Assembly: GCA_964626905.1 (NCBI GenBank)
Contig: CAZVHA010000001.1
Span: 248,001-312,000, forward strand
Length of the DNA: 64,000 nucleotides
Reading direction: 5' to 3'
Source: REEB52 sp964626905
GTDB lineage: Bacteria > Chlamydiota > Chlamydiia > Chlamydiales > SM23-39
The notes beneath the pieces were generated by a model, which had not been told where the DNA came from, ran no database searches, and was given only the letters and a program-made list of their open reading frames with translations. The translations under genes were made by a program, and so were the position numbers. Shown here piece after piece: positions 16,403 to 25,804 of this stretch. Within the stretch, counting starts at the first letter, position 1; every line of letters starts with the position of its first letter.

Positions 16403-17449
16403 ATGTCATATGAAGTAGCTAAGACGTCAAGATCAAGTCTACAAGATTTTTGGACTTCAGTGGAGGTTCAGAATGAGCCTGAAATCGAGCACAAGGATGC
16501 GGTTATGGAAGAGTCATTAAGCTCTTCGTTTTCTTCATCTATTCAATCCAGCGTGAAAACGGTGAATTGGATTATTGAAAATCGGGGTGGTTTTGCTTGG
16601 TTGGCGGGGCTTGTCATGGTTCCTTCGCAATTTTTAGGTCCAAACGCGGCGAGGTCCGAACAGATCATTGCTGAGGTGGCTAAGAGTGACGATTTTAAAA
16701 TTCAAAGATTCAGCCTTCCTATCGAGGGCAGTGATACTTCGGTAGACGGTATTATCTACTACCCAAGAGGTTGGGATCAGTCGAATTCTCCCCGTTGCGT
16801 GCTTTATCACAATCCGAATGGGATCACTGTTTCTGGATACTTTCAGGACGGATGTTTATCTTGGACCCCTGCGGAAATCTTGAAATTAGTTAAGTGTCCG
16901 ATCATCATGTACGACTATAGAGGAACAGGCCTAAGTAGTGAGAATACATGTATGACTTCACTTGCATTCAGACCTACCTATGAAACGGTTGCAGTTGATG
17001 GAGAAACAGTTCTTAAGTATGCCCTCGAGCATTTTCAGTCTGTTGCCGTTATGGGGAGCTCTTTGGGCGGCGGTGTTGCGACTGTTTCGTTGGAGCGCCA
17101 TTTAAAAGCGAATCCTGCTGCCGCTAAAAGAGTGAGCCTGACAAATCACGACTCTTTCTCTACCACTCCGAAAGTAGTCATGCCTGGATGGCCACGTGTT
17201 GCGAATTGGACGGGCTGGGCATTGGGAGGCCTTTTAGATGCGGAAACTTCTATGAAAAGCCTTGTCGAAATAGGAATTCCGATTACTGTGCTATGTCACG
17301 ATCAAGATCCCGTGATTCCCCCCGGAGCAAGGATGGCTGAATTTATGGAGACGTTACTTCACAAGAGAAATATCTCTGTAATTCATAGTCCCGAGTATGG
17401 CCATGCGAACCTGTCTCGAGATATGGTTCGTGGATTAGATCGCATTTAA
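16403..17449 (+). CDS. CHLPS-type alpha/beta hydrolase
   Basis: 348 residues. Resembles the chlamydial CHLPS 43-kDa protein family (DUF818). The predicted catalytic triad is complete: nucleophile Ser220 in GSSLG (218-222), Asp302 in HDQDPVIPP, His334 in EYGHAN. Oxyanion region YDYRGTG at 170-176. The first 50 residues are Ser/Glu-rich and disordered, as in secreted chlamydial proteins; a weak hydrophobic segment lies at 62-80. Substrate unknown (esterase, lipase or peptidase are possible). AGGAGG precedes the ATG. Its end overlaps the next, convergent gene by 15 bases. Confidence 0.8.
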   Translation: MSYEVAKTSRSSLQDFWTSVEVQNEPEIEHKDAVMEESLSSSFSSSIQSSVKTVNWIIENRGGFAWLAGLVMVPSQFLGPNAARSEQIIAEVAKSDDFKIQRFSLPIEGSDTSVDGIIYYPRGWDQSNSPRCVLYHNPNGITVSGYFQDGCLSWTPAEILKLVKCPIIMYDYRGTGLSSENTCMTSLAFRPTYETVAVDGETVLKYALEHFQSVAVMGSSLGGGVATVSLERHLKANPAAAKRVSLTNHDSFSTTPKVVMPGWPRVANWTGWALGGLLDAETSMKSLVEIGIPITVLCHDQDPVIPPGARMAEFMETLLHKRNISVIHSPEYGHANLSRDMVRGLDRI

Positions 17450-18553
17450 TCCATCTTCTGGGACCATTTTGTCTTTCGCCGCAAGATGGTCCTCGCTTTT
17501 GTCCAGGTCGATAAAGACTTCGTTTCCTTTTCGATATTGGAGGTATTTTCCATCATTAGGGTAAGCCTTTTTGAGGATGGCGAGCTTTTGCATAAGTGCT
17601 AAGATTGCCTCATGAGTTTCTGTAAGAGTTTTGGGTCTCCGCTCTAGGTGAAGGGGTTTTAACTCTTTCTTTACTGTTTCTTCGAGCTGCTTCTCTTTAC
17701 GCTCATTGGGTCCGCTATATTCTCCCATAGCTCCCGCAATGACGGTGCGGCATAAGTGTAAAAAATGGGCTCCTTTATCCCAAAGACCCGAATTCAATCC
17801 AAACTGTTCCGGCTTTAAGAAAGTGTAACATTCGCCGCCATATAGCTCCTTTTTTAGCTTCCCAAAATGAACGTGTTTGAAGACGTATGGGAGCCCTTCG
17901 GGTATATCGATCCCATAGGAAGTTTCCCTTTCACTCTTAAAGTGAGAAGATTTTTTCCCATTTCGCTCGTAGGCCACTTTTGCGCTCGCAAAAAAATCAT
18001 GGATTTTATGATTGTCGTCGGTGAAGACGATCATCCCTTTTTCAAACCCCTGCTTTGTATCCATTACTTTTTTCATTAAATACCAGACAAAAGCGACCAT
18101 AAGCCATCTTTCGCGTTCGGCTTTGATACCTTTCGCTTTGGTAACATTCACAAAGGTAAGGTCATCGAGTCCCCACTCTTTTTCCTTGAACAATTTCTCT
18201 CCAATTTCGGCGAGTCTCTTTGCATCATCAGTATCGGATTTCAATCTCTTTTCAACATGTTCTTCGAAAATGCGCCCTTCTTTTGTTCGAGCTGCCCAAT
18301 AACATTTAGCAAGAGCACCACAGAAAAGCCCTCCTCCGAAACTGAGCGCAACAATACCGCCAATACCGCCCTTTTGTAAAGCGAGTTCTGAGATGATTCC
18401 CAATCCGATGGCATGGGTTAGAATTAAGACGGAGGCCACCGCAACCGTTAGAGAAGTCAGAGCCACTGCTATCCCCACTTTTAAGCCGGTAGGATGGTGG
18501 GGTTTCATCAGCATGCAGCGGGGGAGACGGTCAAGTCCATATGTTGGAACCAT
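17435..18553 (-). CDS. Hypothetical protein with two N-terminal membrane segments
   Basis: Unrecognised, 372 residues. Two hydrophobic helices (about 25-50 and 60-80, Gly-rich, joined by a short loop) form a bilobed hydrophobic domain of the sort found in chlamydial inclusion-membrane proteins. The rest is soluble, Lys/Glu-rich; the tail includes VFIDLDKSEDHLAAKDKM. GAGGA lies before the ATG. Divergent from the next gene across an AT-rich 220-bp gap. Confidence 0.7.
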   Translation of the reverse strand: MVPTYGLDRLPRCMLMKPHHPTGLKVGIAVALTSLTVAVASVLILTHAIGLGIISELALQKGGIGGIVALSFGGGLFCGALAKCYWAARTKEGRIFEEHVEKRLKSDTDDAKRLAEIGEKLFKEKEWGLDDLTFVNVTKAKGIKAERERWLMVAFVWYLMKKVMDTKQGFEKGMIVFTDDNHKIHDFFASAKVAYERNGKKSSHFKSERETSYGIDIPEGLPYVFKHVHFGKLKKELYGGECYTFLKPEQFGLNSGLWDKGAHFLHLCRTVIAGAMGEYSGPNERKEKQLEETVKKELKPLHLERRPKTLTETHEAILALMQKLAILKKAYPNDGKYLQYRKGNEVFIDLDKSEDHLAAKDKMVPEDGLNAI

Positions 18554-18709
18554 TGTTTTATCCTCAATTATTTTTTATAATAATATTATATAAAAAATAT
18601 TAGTATTAGTAAAGAAATTATTTTTTATTTGTAGGTATTGGGATAAACAGCCATAAGTCGTTTAAATTCAACGATAATTAATGCAAAAACCTTGCTTTGC
18701 GAACAAACC

Positions 18710-18738
18710 TTGAAAGGATCTGTTTTTTGCTTTATAAT
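18710..18738 (+). promoter_or_regulatory. Strong sigma70-type promoter
   Basis: TTGAAA (18710-18715), exactly 17 bases including a T-run, TATAAT (18733-18738). It drives the unknown gene starting at 18774, leaving a leader of about 30 bases that contains AGGAG. Confidence 0.8.
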
Positions 18739-18773
18739 TCACGTGTTCAACAATAAAATATTTAGGAGAATAT

Positions 18774-19289
18774 ATGAATGCAACCGAAATTAATCCCAAT
18801 AATGTTGCCTCAACCCCATTAACTTTCGAGGAAGATCTCCCCCGTATAGAGGCTAATCTTGAAAAATCAGCAGAAAGAGCGAAAACTTTAGCGGAGCCAC
18901 TGGAAGCTATTGCGGATTCGCACAAGAAATTAGCTCTTGCCTTTAAGGCCTTAACAGCAATTGTTTACACCCCGGGCGATCTACATCTAAGCCTTCTGCA
19001 GGGAAGAATAATTACTGATCTAACTGCGCTGGAAGCGAGACTAAGTTTTCATAAAACCATGGCTGAAGATCTCCAGGCAACTGTATTACGCTTTAAAGAG
19101 GGGATTTCGAAGTACAAAACTTCATCATTATCAGACGCTGAAAAAAAAGCAGGTCTTGAGAAGCATTTCCTCGGGCCCTTTGTTTTTCTTGCGGAAGACG
19201 ATACAAGAAATGTAGCGGATTCTGATTATGATTCTGATACCGATCCAGACTGTATGGGAAATGTAGGGACAGAAAAGAAAACCGATTAA
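18774..19289 (+). CDS. Hypothetical helical protein with acidic tail
   Basis: 171 residues, unrecognised. Helical throughout, with a probable coiled coil at about 18-55 (EDLPRIEANLEKSAERAKTL and onward) and a second helical region at 75-120. The C-terminus is an Asp-rich run (SDYDSDTDPD) that looks disordered. No signal peptide. A consensus promoter and AGGAG site point to solid expression of this single gene. Could be a secreted effector or a chaperone-like protein; no motif decides. Confidence 0.7.
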   Translation: MNATEINPNNVASTPLTFEEDLPRIEANLEKSAERAKTLAEPLEAIADSHKKLALAFKALTAIVYTPGDLHLSLLQGRIITDLTALEARLSFHKTMAEDLQATVLRFKEGISKYKTSSLSDAEKKAGLEKHFLGPFVFLAEDDTRNVADSDYDSDTDPDCMGNVGTEKKTD

Positions 19290-19504
19290 TCTAAGGATCG
19301 TAAGACAGCGTTTCTCGAGGAGAAAAACGTCCAATTTATTGTCCTATGATCCCTAAGGTGCCGGGGTGTCTCCCGGCCTTGACCTACCCTAATAAAATTT
19401 TTCGTCGATTGACCCATCTTGCCATCTGTTTGGGGCCCAAGGCCCCTAGAAAACCCATTGTTTTTGGGGGAGTCGGGGGGTATAGGGGGAGGGTTCCCCT
19501 GAAG

Positions 19505-19533
19505 TTGATGAGAAAGGGGGAAGGTGTGATAAT
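19505..19533 (+). promoter_or_regulatory. Probable promoter of the HD-domain gene
   Basis: TTGATG, 17 bases, GATAAT; the ATG follows 15 bases after the -10, with GAGGGGAGAGGGG between. The 210 bases before it back to the previous gene hold a GC-rich hairpin near 19356-19380 but no recognised gene. Confidence 0.5.
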
Positions 19534-19547
19534 GAGGGGAGAGGGGT

Positions 19548-20849
19548 ATGGTTAAGGATTTTAGGGATAGCAATAAAAAGATTTACGATTCGGTTCACGG
19601 ATTCATCGATATCGATGAGTTTGAAAAGGAGCTGATCGACTCGCTCCCTTTTCAAAGGCTTCACTATATCCACCAGCTCGGCATCGCCTATCTCGTCTAC
19701 CCGGGGGCCACCCATACTCGCTTTGAGCATTCTCTCGGAGTGATGTCGCTTGCCACCCTCATGTTTGAAAAAATTTGCAAGTCGGTCCGCCCCGATGTGT
19801 TTCACTTCGTCCCGAGGAAGGGATCGTCTGACTTTCTCTATTGGCGCAGAGTTTTGAGAATGGCTGCTCTTTGCCATGATCTCGGCCACTTGCCCTTTTC
19901 TCATGTGGCTGAAAAAGACCTTTTGGGGGCTTTAGGCCATGAACACTGGACTCTAAAAGTGATCGACAGCTCCCATATGCAGCCCGTCTGGGATAAACTC
20001 AAAAAATGCCCCAATTGCTTGCCCGATCTCATCGAGCGCGATGTCGTGGAGGATATTAAAAAAATTGCAGTAGGGGAGGAGAAATGGAAAAGTTTGACCC
20101 AGACCTCTTTTACTCCCTGGGAGAGGATCATCTCTGAGGTGATTACGGGCGATTTTTTTGGGGCAGATCGGATCGACTACCTGATTCGAGACGCCAAAAG
20201 TACCGGCGTCGCCTACGGCCTTTTTGATTATCATCAATTGATCGAAAGTCTTCGGATCTTGCCGAGCGCCGATTGGGGCGCCGATGAGCTCCAACTCGGC
20301 ATCGATGAAAATGGGATCGAATCGAGTGAAGCCCTACTCCTCGCCCGCCATTTTATGCACAAAAGAATCTACCAATATTCCTCCGTCAAGGCCTACAACT
20401 TCCACTTGAGAAGATATATGATGGCAAGCTATTCGCAACAACTCAAAAATGTCGATGAGTTTTTGGCATTGAGCGATACCGATATCATCTCCTCTTTAAC
20501 CCGCGCCGCAAACGATCCTAAACTCCCAGGCCACGCCGATGCCAAATGCGTCATTTTCCGAAAGCACCGCTTCCGCGCCATCGCCCTGCCCGATTCGATT
20601 GGTGATGAAGATCTTAAAAAATTTAAAGCGACTCACAAGTTAAAAGATTCTGAAATCGACTGGGAATTTCACCGCTCGCAGGTGTGCCCTGATCGCTTCT
20701 CCTTCCCCGTCGCAAGGCGACACTTCGTCATCCAAAAGGCAAGAGACTGCTCCGATCTTCTCTTAAAAGTCCCGGCAAGAAAAGAAAATTGGGTCTACAT
20801 CTCCCCAGAGCACGACCTCGAACTCGTCCACTTCTTAGAGAACCCATGA
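19548..20849 (+). CDS. HD-domain phosphohydrolase (SAMHD1/dNTPase-like)
   Basis: 433 residues. The HD superfamily metal site is visible: H in THTRFEHSLGVM (about 56-67), HD in ALCHDLGHLPFSH (about 105-117), and a distal Asp in GADRIDYLIRDA. This is the COG1078 type of protein related to dGTP triphosphohydrolases and SAMHD1; it probably hydrolyses nucleotides, perhaps dNTPs. Its stop overlaps the following transporter ATG by 4 bases (ATGA), so the hydrolase and a nucleotide-transporter-like protein are made together, a link that fits nucleotide handling. Confidence 0.85.
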   Translation: MVKDFRDSNKKIYDSVHGFIDIDEFEKELIDSLPFQRLHYIHQLGIAYLVYPGATHTRFEHSLGVMSLATLMFEKICKSVRPDVFHFVPRKGSSDFLYWRRVLRMAALCHDLGHLPFSHVAEKDLLGALGHEHWTLKVIDSSHMQPVWDKLKKCPNCLPDLIERDVVEDIKKIAVGEEKWKSLTQTSFTPWERIISEVITGDFFGADRIDYLIRDAKSTGVAYGLFDYHQLIESLRILPSADWGADELQLGIDENGIESSEALLLARHFMHKRIYQYSSVKAYNFHLRRYMMASYSQQLKNVDEFLALSDTDIISSLTRAANDPKLPGHADAKCVIFRKHRFRAIALPDSIGDEDLKKFKATHKLKDSEIDWEFHRSQVCPDRFSFPVARRHFVIQKARDCSDLLLKVPARKENWVYISPEHDLELVHFLENP

Positions 20850-22084
20850 GTCTAACTCGCAAAGAGAAGGGATTTGTTTTTTTTGCCATGCTTTCGGCCT
20901 TTGCCATCTGCGCAGAATACGCCATTACCCGCCCCGCGAGCAACGCCCTTTTTCTCACCCTCTTCTCCTCAAAACTCTACCCGCTGGTCTGGCTCGCAAC
21001 GGTCCCTTTAAATGCCTTTGTCATCTACCTTTATAACTGGCTATTGCCCAAAATGGGCCCCTTTCGCTTCCTCTCTATTTTTGCTTTTGTTACTGTTTTG
21101 ATCAATGCGCTTAGCGCTTTTTTTTGCAAAGAGATCCCCTCCATCCTCTTTTTCCAATTCGCCTGGAAAGATATTTATGTCCTTCTCATGCTCAAGCAGT
21201 TGTGGTCGATGATCCATTCGACCATCCCTTCGAATAGCGCAAAATATCTCTACGGATCGATTTATGGCGTCGGTACTTTAGGTGCGATCTGTGGCAGTTT
21301 AGTTCCGGCTCTTCTCGCAACGGTTCTTGGCTCAGAGGCTCTTTTAGGTTTAACCGCTCCCATCTATGCGTTTTTCCTTTTTTTCTATTGGATGGCCCTT
21401 CGAAAATCGGGCGTGCCCTTAAGTGACTTTAGTAAAGAGCTCACACATGATCCCAAGCCAAAAGAGGCTTTTTCCCTCATCCGAAGAACCCCTCTTTTGA
21501 TCGCTATTTTATCACTCGTCATCTTCATGCAAGCGTCCGTGGCTTTGATGGAATATCAGTTCAACGCCCATTTGGAGATCCACATTTTAGAAAAAGATTT
21601 GCGGGCTGCCTATTACGGCAAGTTGATGAGTTTTGTCAACATGGCGAGCCTTTTTTTTCAGTTTTTAGGAGGGCTTTTCATCATCCGATTTTTGGGGTTG
21701 AAAAAGGCACATCTGCTCGTTCCAATCCTCCTTTTGGGCTCAAGCTTGCTCATCTTTGTTGTCCCCAGTTTTGCCATGATCTCATTCGCTTATGTTTTTT
21801 TGAAAGGGTTGGAGTTTTCCCTTTTTGGAGTTATGCGAGAAATGCTCTATGTCCCCTTGGCCCTCGATGCGAAATTTCGAGCGAAGGCGATCATCGATGT
21901 TTTCGCCTACCGCACTTCCAAGGCCCTTGTAGCACTCGGCCTCATCGCCTTGCAAGTGGCTGGCACTTCTTGGCTCTTGTCTTTGACATCCTACGCTTCT
22001 GTTGCCCTTTTCATCGGGTGGCTTCTAGCCCTCGGATACTTCTTTAGAAGAGAAAGAAACTTGTCTTTAACAGCGCCTCACTGA
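20846..22084 (+). CDS. MFS-like transporter related to the nucleotide transporter (NTT) group
   Basis: 412 residues with about 12 hydrophobic helices. Layout and stretches such as FAICAEYAITRPASNALF, DIYVLLMLKQLWSMIHS, MREMLYVPLALDAKFRAKAI, and the RAKAIIDVFAYRTSKA loop recall the corresponding KAAIDGVGSRVGKS loop of the true ATP/ADP translocase encoded next door on the other strand. The charged residues of the nucleotide-binding set are only partly kept, so the substrate may differ. The start at 20846 (MSLTRKEKG) overlaps the HD gene. Converges on and overlaps the npt gene by 7 bases. Confidence 0.75.
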   Translation: MSLTRKEKGFVFFAMLSAFAICAEYAITRPASNALFLTLFSSKLYPLVWLATVPLNAFVIYLYNWLLPKMGPFRFLSIFAFVTVLINALSAFFCKEIPSILFFQFAWKDIYVLLMLKQLWSMIHSTIPSNSAKYLYGSIYGVGTLGAICGSLVPALLATVLGSEALLGLTAPIYAFFLFFYWMALRKSGVPLSDFSKELTHDPKPKEAFSLIRRTPLLIAILSLVIFMQASVALMEYQFNAHLEIHILEKDLRAAYYGKLMSFVNMASLFFQFLGGLFIIRFLGLKKAHLLVPILLLGSSLLIFVVPSFAMISFAYVFLKGLEFSLFGVMREMLYVPLALDAKFRAKAIIDVFAYRTSKALVALGLIALQVAGTSWLLSLTSYASVALFIGWLLALGYFFRRERNLSLTAPH

Positions 22085-23592
22085 ACTAACGACTCTTTTT
22101 CTAAAAGGGCATCGAACTTTTTGCCGAGGGAGACCACTGTTAGGCCCCAGCCGACGATCACAATGATAAAAATAACCGCAATGCAGGGGACGCTTGCGGC
22201 AACGGAGCTAAAGGCGATGATGAGCGCTTGGTGAATGGCTGATCCACCCGATTTCCCTACCCGAGAGCCCACTCCATCGATGGCCGCTTTTCCCTTCAAT
22301 TTCATTTCTGGGCTCAAAGGGATGAAAGCCATCTCTTTTGTCGCATCAAAAAAGGTGTATTTCGAGGCTCTGCTCAAGCAGTTTTGCACTGACCCGAGCG
22401 TCACAGTCAACATCAAAGGGGTCATTTTTAAAAAACTGAAAAACCAAGAGACCCCATCATTCGGGAAAAGAATAAAATTAAAAAATAAAAAGCCGGTGAT
22501 TCCCATCACGAAAGGGGGGATGAGCGCGGATGCTGTCCAAGAATAGCGCTGCACCACTCTTGTCGTCGTTAAAAGCCCCGTCAAACTGGCGAAGATCGCC
22601 ATCGAAAAAATCACTTTGCCCATGTAGGTGTTGTAGTCGCCCGGATTTGGATACAAAACTCGAATCTGATCTTTCCACACCACCTCCAAAAGATTGATCG
22701 CCACATTATAGGCAAAAACAATCAGCGCAATGCCAATCAAATATTTGGATTGCAAAAGTACTTTGAAATTGGCCCGCATCGACATCCGGATCTTTTCCTT
22801 AGGCGCCTCATTTTTCTCAGCAGGGGAAATCACCCGAATATTGAGCCAGCGGAAAAGGGCCATGGTAATGAGCCCCGTGATGCAAATCGTACAGCAGAGA
22901 AAAAAAATCGACTGATCCCACGAGGTCTTCCCATAAGGGAGCCATGAAAAATAGACTTGGCTTGAAAAATAGATGGCGCAGTACCCCGAAAACACCCCAG
23001 CAAGACTCCCCCCAAAAGTGAGTAACCCATAGTAACGCCTCGCCTCTTCCACACTCGTCACCTCGTTGGCAAATCCCCAAAATAATACCGTGAAAATCGC
23101 CGTCGACCAGAGCTCCGACATCACATAAAAAAGGGTATAGGTCCAGTTCCGAAAGATCGCAATAAACCCCTTAAACCCCGTCGGCAAGATCTCCTGTAAG
23201 GAATCGGCAAAATGGTTCGGGTGCAAAGCCTCTTGGGCCGGATATAAAACAAATGCAAAGAGTAAAAAAAAGACCAAAAAAATCGAAAGGGTAATGTAAA
23301 ACACTTTTTCACGGCTAAACCAGTTCGATATACGGGTAAAGAGCAGGGTAAAAAGGATTGCACTCGGCAAAACTCCCCAGATCTTCATGAACGGGATCGC
23401 TTCCGCTCCCGATTGGGAAGCGGTGACGACAATCGAGTCTTTATACGAGCGTAAAATGTTATAGTTGAAGGCGATTAGGAAAAAGATGAAGAACATCGGG
23501 AGGAATTTTTTCAGCTCAGTTCGGTGGATGGGCCAGAAGAACGATCTCCACTTACCGAAGGCTGGTGTAGTCATAGGTCCCTCATTTTGCAT
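22078..23592 (-). CDS. npt: ATP/ADP-type nucleotide transporter (NTT/TLC family)
   Basis: 504 residues, 11-12 membrane helices. Hallmarks of the plastid-rickettsial-chlamydial translocase family are plain: FNYNILRSYKDSIVVTA with the essential Lys in the first helix region, GAEAIPFMKIWGVLP, ELWSTAIFTVLFWGFANEVT, and KGKAAIDGVGSRVGKSGGS. Such carriers exchange host ATP for ADP or import other nucleotides; which isoform this is cannot be told. The start may be the seventh codon (MTTPAFGKW) instead of the first Met. Divergent from malic enzyme. Confidence 0.9.
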   Translation of the reverse strand: MQNEGPMTTPAFGKWRSFFWPIHRTELKKFLPMFFIFFLIAFNYNILRSYKDSIVVTASQSGAEAIPFMKIWGVLPSAILFTLLFTRISNWFSREKVFYITLSIFLVFFLLFAFVLYPAQEALHPNHFADSLQEILPTGFKGFIAIFRNWTYTLFYVMSELWSTAIFTVLFWGFANEVTSVEEARRYYGLLTFGGSLAGVFSGYCAIYFSSQVYFSWLPYGKTSWDQSIFFLCCTICITGLITMALFRWLNIRVISPAEKNEAPKEKIRMSMRANFKVLLQSKYLIGIALIVFAYNVAINLLEVVWKDQIRVLYPNPGDYNTYMGKVIFSMAIFASLTGLLTTTRVVQRYSWTASALIPPFVMGITGFLFFNFILFPNDGVSWFFSFLKMTPLMLTVTLGSVQNCLSRASKYTFFDATKEMAFIPLSPEMKLKGKAAIDGVGSRVGKSGGSAIHQALIIAFSSVAASVPCIAVIFIIVIVGWGLTVVSLGKKFDALLEKESLVQ

Positions 23593-23639
23593 AAGTTTGA
23601 TTTATTTTTCAAAGATTGACGAAAAAAAAGAGATTCACG

Positions 23640-25292
23640 ATGGTCAGATTTATGGGAGATTCCATCAAAACCGACAAAAGGCGCTCCGCCGTTATCAAGA
23701 GCCCGCTTCTCAATAAGGGGTCTGCATTTACTCAAAAAGAGAGGGACCTCCTCGGACTCAACGGCCTTCTGCCAGGTACGGTCTCCACCCTCGATCAGCA
23801 AATGGAGCGCATCTATCGAAACTTTTCTCAAAGAAGAACCCCCCTAGAAAAGTATGAGACCCTCATCGGCCTCATGAACCGCAATGAACTCCTCTTCTAC
23901 CAGTTCCTCGCCCGCTACCCAGCCGAAATGCTCCCGATTATCTATACGCCCACAGTCGGGGAAGCGGCGATTCAATATAGCCGGATTTACTTCCACCAAA
24001 GGGGGTTATATCTCTCATACCCTCAAATGGATCGAATTGAGGAGTCGCTTGAGAACTACGCCTTGGAGCAAGTCGATGTGATTGTCGTGACGGATGGGGA
24101 AAGGATTTTGGGTCTTGGAGATCTTGGGATTGGGGGGATGGCCATTCCGATTGGCAAGCTCTCCTTGTACACCCTTTTTGCGGGGATCCACCCGGGGCGG
24201 ACCCTTCCGATCATTCTCGATGTTGGGACGAATAACGAAGAATTTTTGGGCGACGATTTGTACTTGGGCTGGAGACATAAGAGGATCAGTAGCTCCGATT
24301 TTGATGTTTTTATAGAAAAATTTGTAAGGGCGATCCAAAAAAAATATCCGAAAGTCCTTTTGCAGTGGGAAGATTTTGGGAAGGGCAATGCGAGGCGCAT
24401 TTTAGATCGGTACCGGGATCAACTCCTCTCTTTCAATGACGATATTCAGGGGACTGCGGCGGTTGTATTGGCGGCACTTCAATGGGCCACCCGCGAGGCA
24501 AAAAAAGCATTGAAAAATGAGCGGGTTGCGATCCTTGGCGCCGGGTCTGCAGGCACTGGCATTGCAGATATGATTGTCAACCAGATGGTCCAAGAAGGGC
24601 TCCCAATGGAAGAGGCGCGCCAAAGGATTTATCTCGTCGATACTGAAGGGCTTATCTGCTTTGCAACGAAAAATCCGACCGACTTTCAAAAGCCTTACAT
24701 GCAACCGAGGGCGAGTATCCAAACTTGGAAAACCCACTCTACAAATATCTCTCTTTACGACACCGTTGCCAACGCAAAGCCATCGATTTTAATCGGGGTG
24801 TGTGCACAAACTGGCGCATTCACAGAGCAAATCATCTCCGAAATGGGAAAGCACAATGCGCGGCCCATTATTTTTCCCCTATCCAATCCGACCGCAAAAG
24901 CCGAGTGTACTCCAGAGGAAGCGAGTGAGTGGACGCAGGGGAGGGCAATTATAGCGACAGGAAGCCCCTTTCCCGACGTTGTTTACAAGGGGAAAACAAT
25001 CCGCATTCCCCAATGCAATAACGTCTATATTTTCCCAGGCCTTGGTTTGGGAGCACTGGCGGCTCAAGCGAGCAAAATCACCGACCGGATGCTTTTAGCC
25101 GCTTCGGCCTGTTTGGGAAAATGCCCCTTTTTCCCAAAAATCGAAGAGGTGCGCAGCATTTCAAAGGAAATTGCGCTTCGAGTGGCTCAAGAGGCATGCC
25201 GAGAGGGGATTGCAAAGTGTTTAGAAAAAGATCTCGAAAAAGCGATCGCCTCTCGCATGTGGGAGCCCCACTATCCAACCTATACTCCCTAA
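23640..25292 (+). CDS. maeA: NAD-dependent malic enzyme
   Basis: Oxidative decarboxylation of malate to pyruvate. 550 residues from the chosen ATG (a TTG eight codons upstream is possible), the long SfcA/MaeA form. N-terminal LLNKGSAFTQKERDLLGL, active-site region YTPTVGEAA and VTDGERILGLGDLGIGGMAI, metal-binding WEDFGKGNARRIL and FNDDIQGTAAVVLAA, nucleotide loop ILGAGSAGTGIA, then PLSNPTAKAECTPEEA. Feeds pyruvate from dicarboxylates that the DASS carrier at 52046-53437 could import. Converges with tpx, overlap 4 bases. Confidence 0.95.
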   Translation: MVRFMGDSIKTDKRRSAVIKSPLLNKGSAFTQKERDLLGLNGLLPGTVSTLDQQMERIYRNFSQRRTPLEKYETLIGLMNRNELLFYQFLARYPAEMLPIIYTPTVGEAAIQYSRIYFHQRGLYLSYPQMDRIEESLENYALEQVDVIVVTDGERILGLGDLGIGGMAIPIGKLSLYTLFAGIHPGRTLPIILDVGTNNEEFLGDDLYLGWRHKRISSSDFDVFIEKFVRAIQKKYPKVLLQWEDFGKGNARRILDRYRDQLLSFNDDIQGTAAVVLAALQWATREAKKALKNERVAILGAGSAGTGIADMIVNQMVQEGLPMEEARQRIYLVDTEGLICFATKNPTDFQKPYMQPRASIQTWKTHSTNISLYDTVANAKPSILIGVCAQTGAFTEQIISEMGKHNARPIIFPLSNPTAKAECTPEEASEWTQGRAIIATGSPFPDVVYKGKTIRIPQCNNVYIFPGLGLGALAAQASKITDRMLLAASACLGKCPFFPKIEEVRSISKEIALRVAQEACREGIAKCLEKDLEKAIASRMWEPHYPTYTP

Positions 25293-25798
25293 TGAGAGCC
25301 TGTTAACGCCGCAAATGCCTTGTGATAATTGGGTTCTTGGGTGATCTCCTCTACGAGCTCTATGTAATTCACGTGATCTTTTTCATCCAAAACGAAAAGA
25401 GCTCTTGCGAGGAGCCCTGCAAGGGGTCCATTTTGGAGTAAAACGCCAAATGATCTTCCAAAATCTTTATTTCTCATCATCGACAAGGTGATCACACCGT
25501 GGACTCCTTCGTGCTCGCAAAACCGCTTTTGGGCAAAGGGCAAATCGGCAGAGACCGTGATGAAAACAACGTTGGGGTGTTTTTTGGCAAATTCGTTGAT
25601 GTGTTTTGTCATGGTGCTGCAAACGCCGGTGTCGAGACTTGGCACAGTGGCGATCAGCTTTTTTTTGCCTTGAAATTCGTGGAGTGAATGTTCCTTGAGA
25701 TCTTTATCCACCAAAATAAAATTGGGCGCTTTTGTGTGAATGGGGGGGAGGTTTCCCTCTAATTGGACAGGTTGCCCTTTGAATTTTGTTTGCGACAT
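25289..25798 (-). CDS. tpx: Thiol peroxidase
   Basis: Atypical 2-Cys peroxiredoxin reducing peroxides. 169 residues. Peroxidatic Cys in SLDTGVCSTMT (about 54-64) and resolving Cys in FAQKRFCEHEG (about 88-98); PNFILVDKDL and LLARALFVLDEKD complete the family pattern. Follows the UbiG-like methyltransferase gene by only 6 bases, so it appears to be the last gene of the polyketide synthase operon, perhaps guarding an oxidation-prone phenolic product (inference). Confidence 0.95.
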   Translation of the reverse strand: MSQTKFKGQPVQLEGNLPPIHTKAPNFILVDKDLKEHSLHEFQGKKKLIATVPSLDTGVCSTMTKHINEFAKKHPNVVFITVSADLPFAQKRFCEHEGVHGVITLSMMRNKDFGRSFGVLLQNGPLAGLLARALFVLDEKDHVNYIELVEEITQEPNYHKAFAALTGSH

Positions 25799-25804
25799 GG
25801 TCCC

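Noticed and set aside
23616..23639. Upstream TTG as start of malic enzyme
   Set aside because: Adds a Lys-rich octapeptide without homologue; ATG at 23640 preferred although both lack a strong ribosome site.
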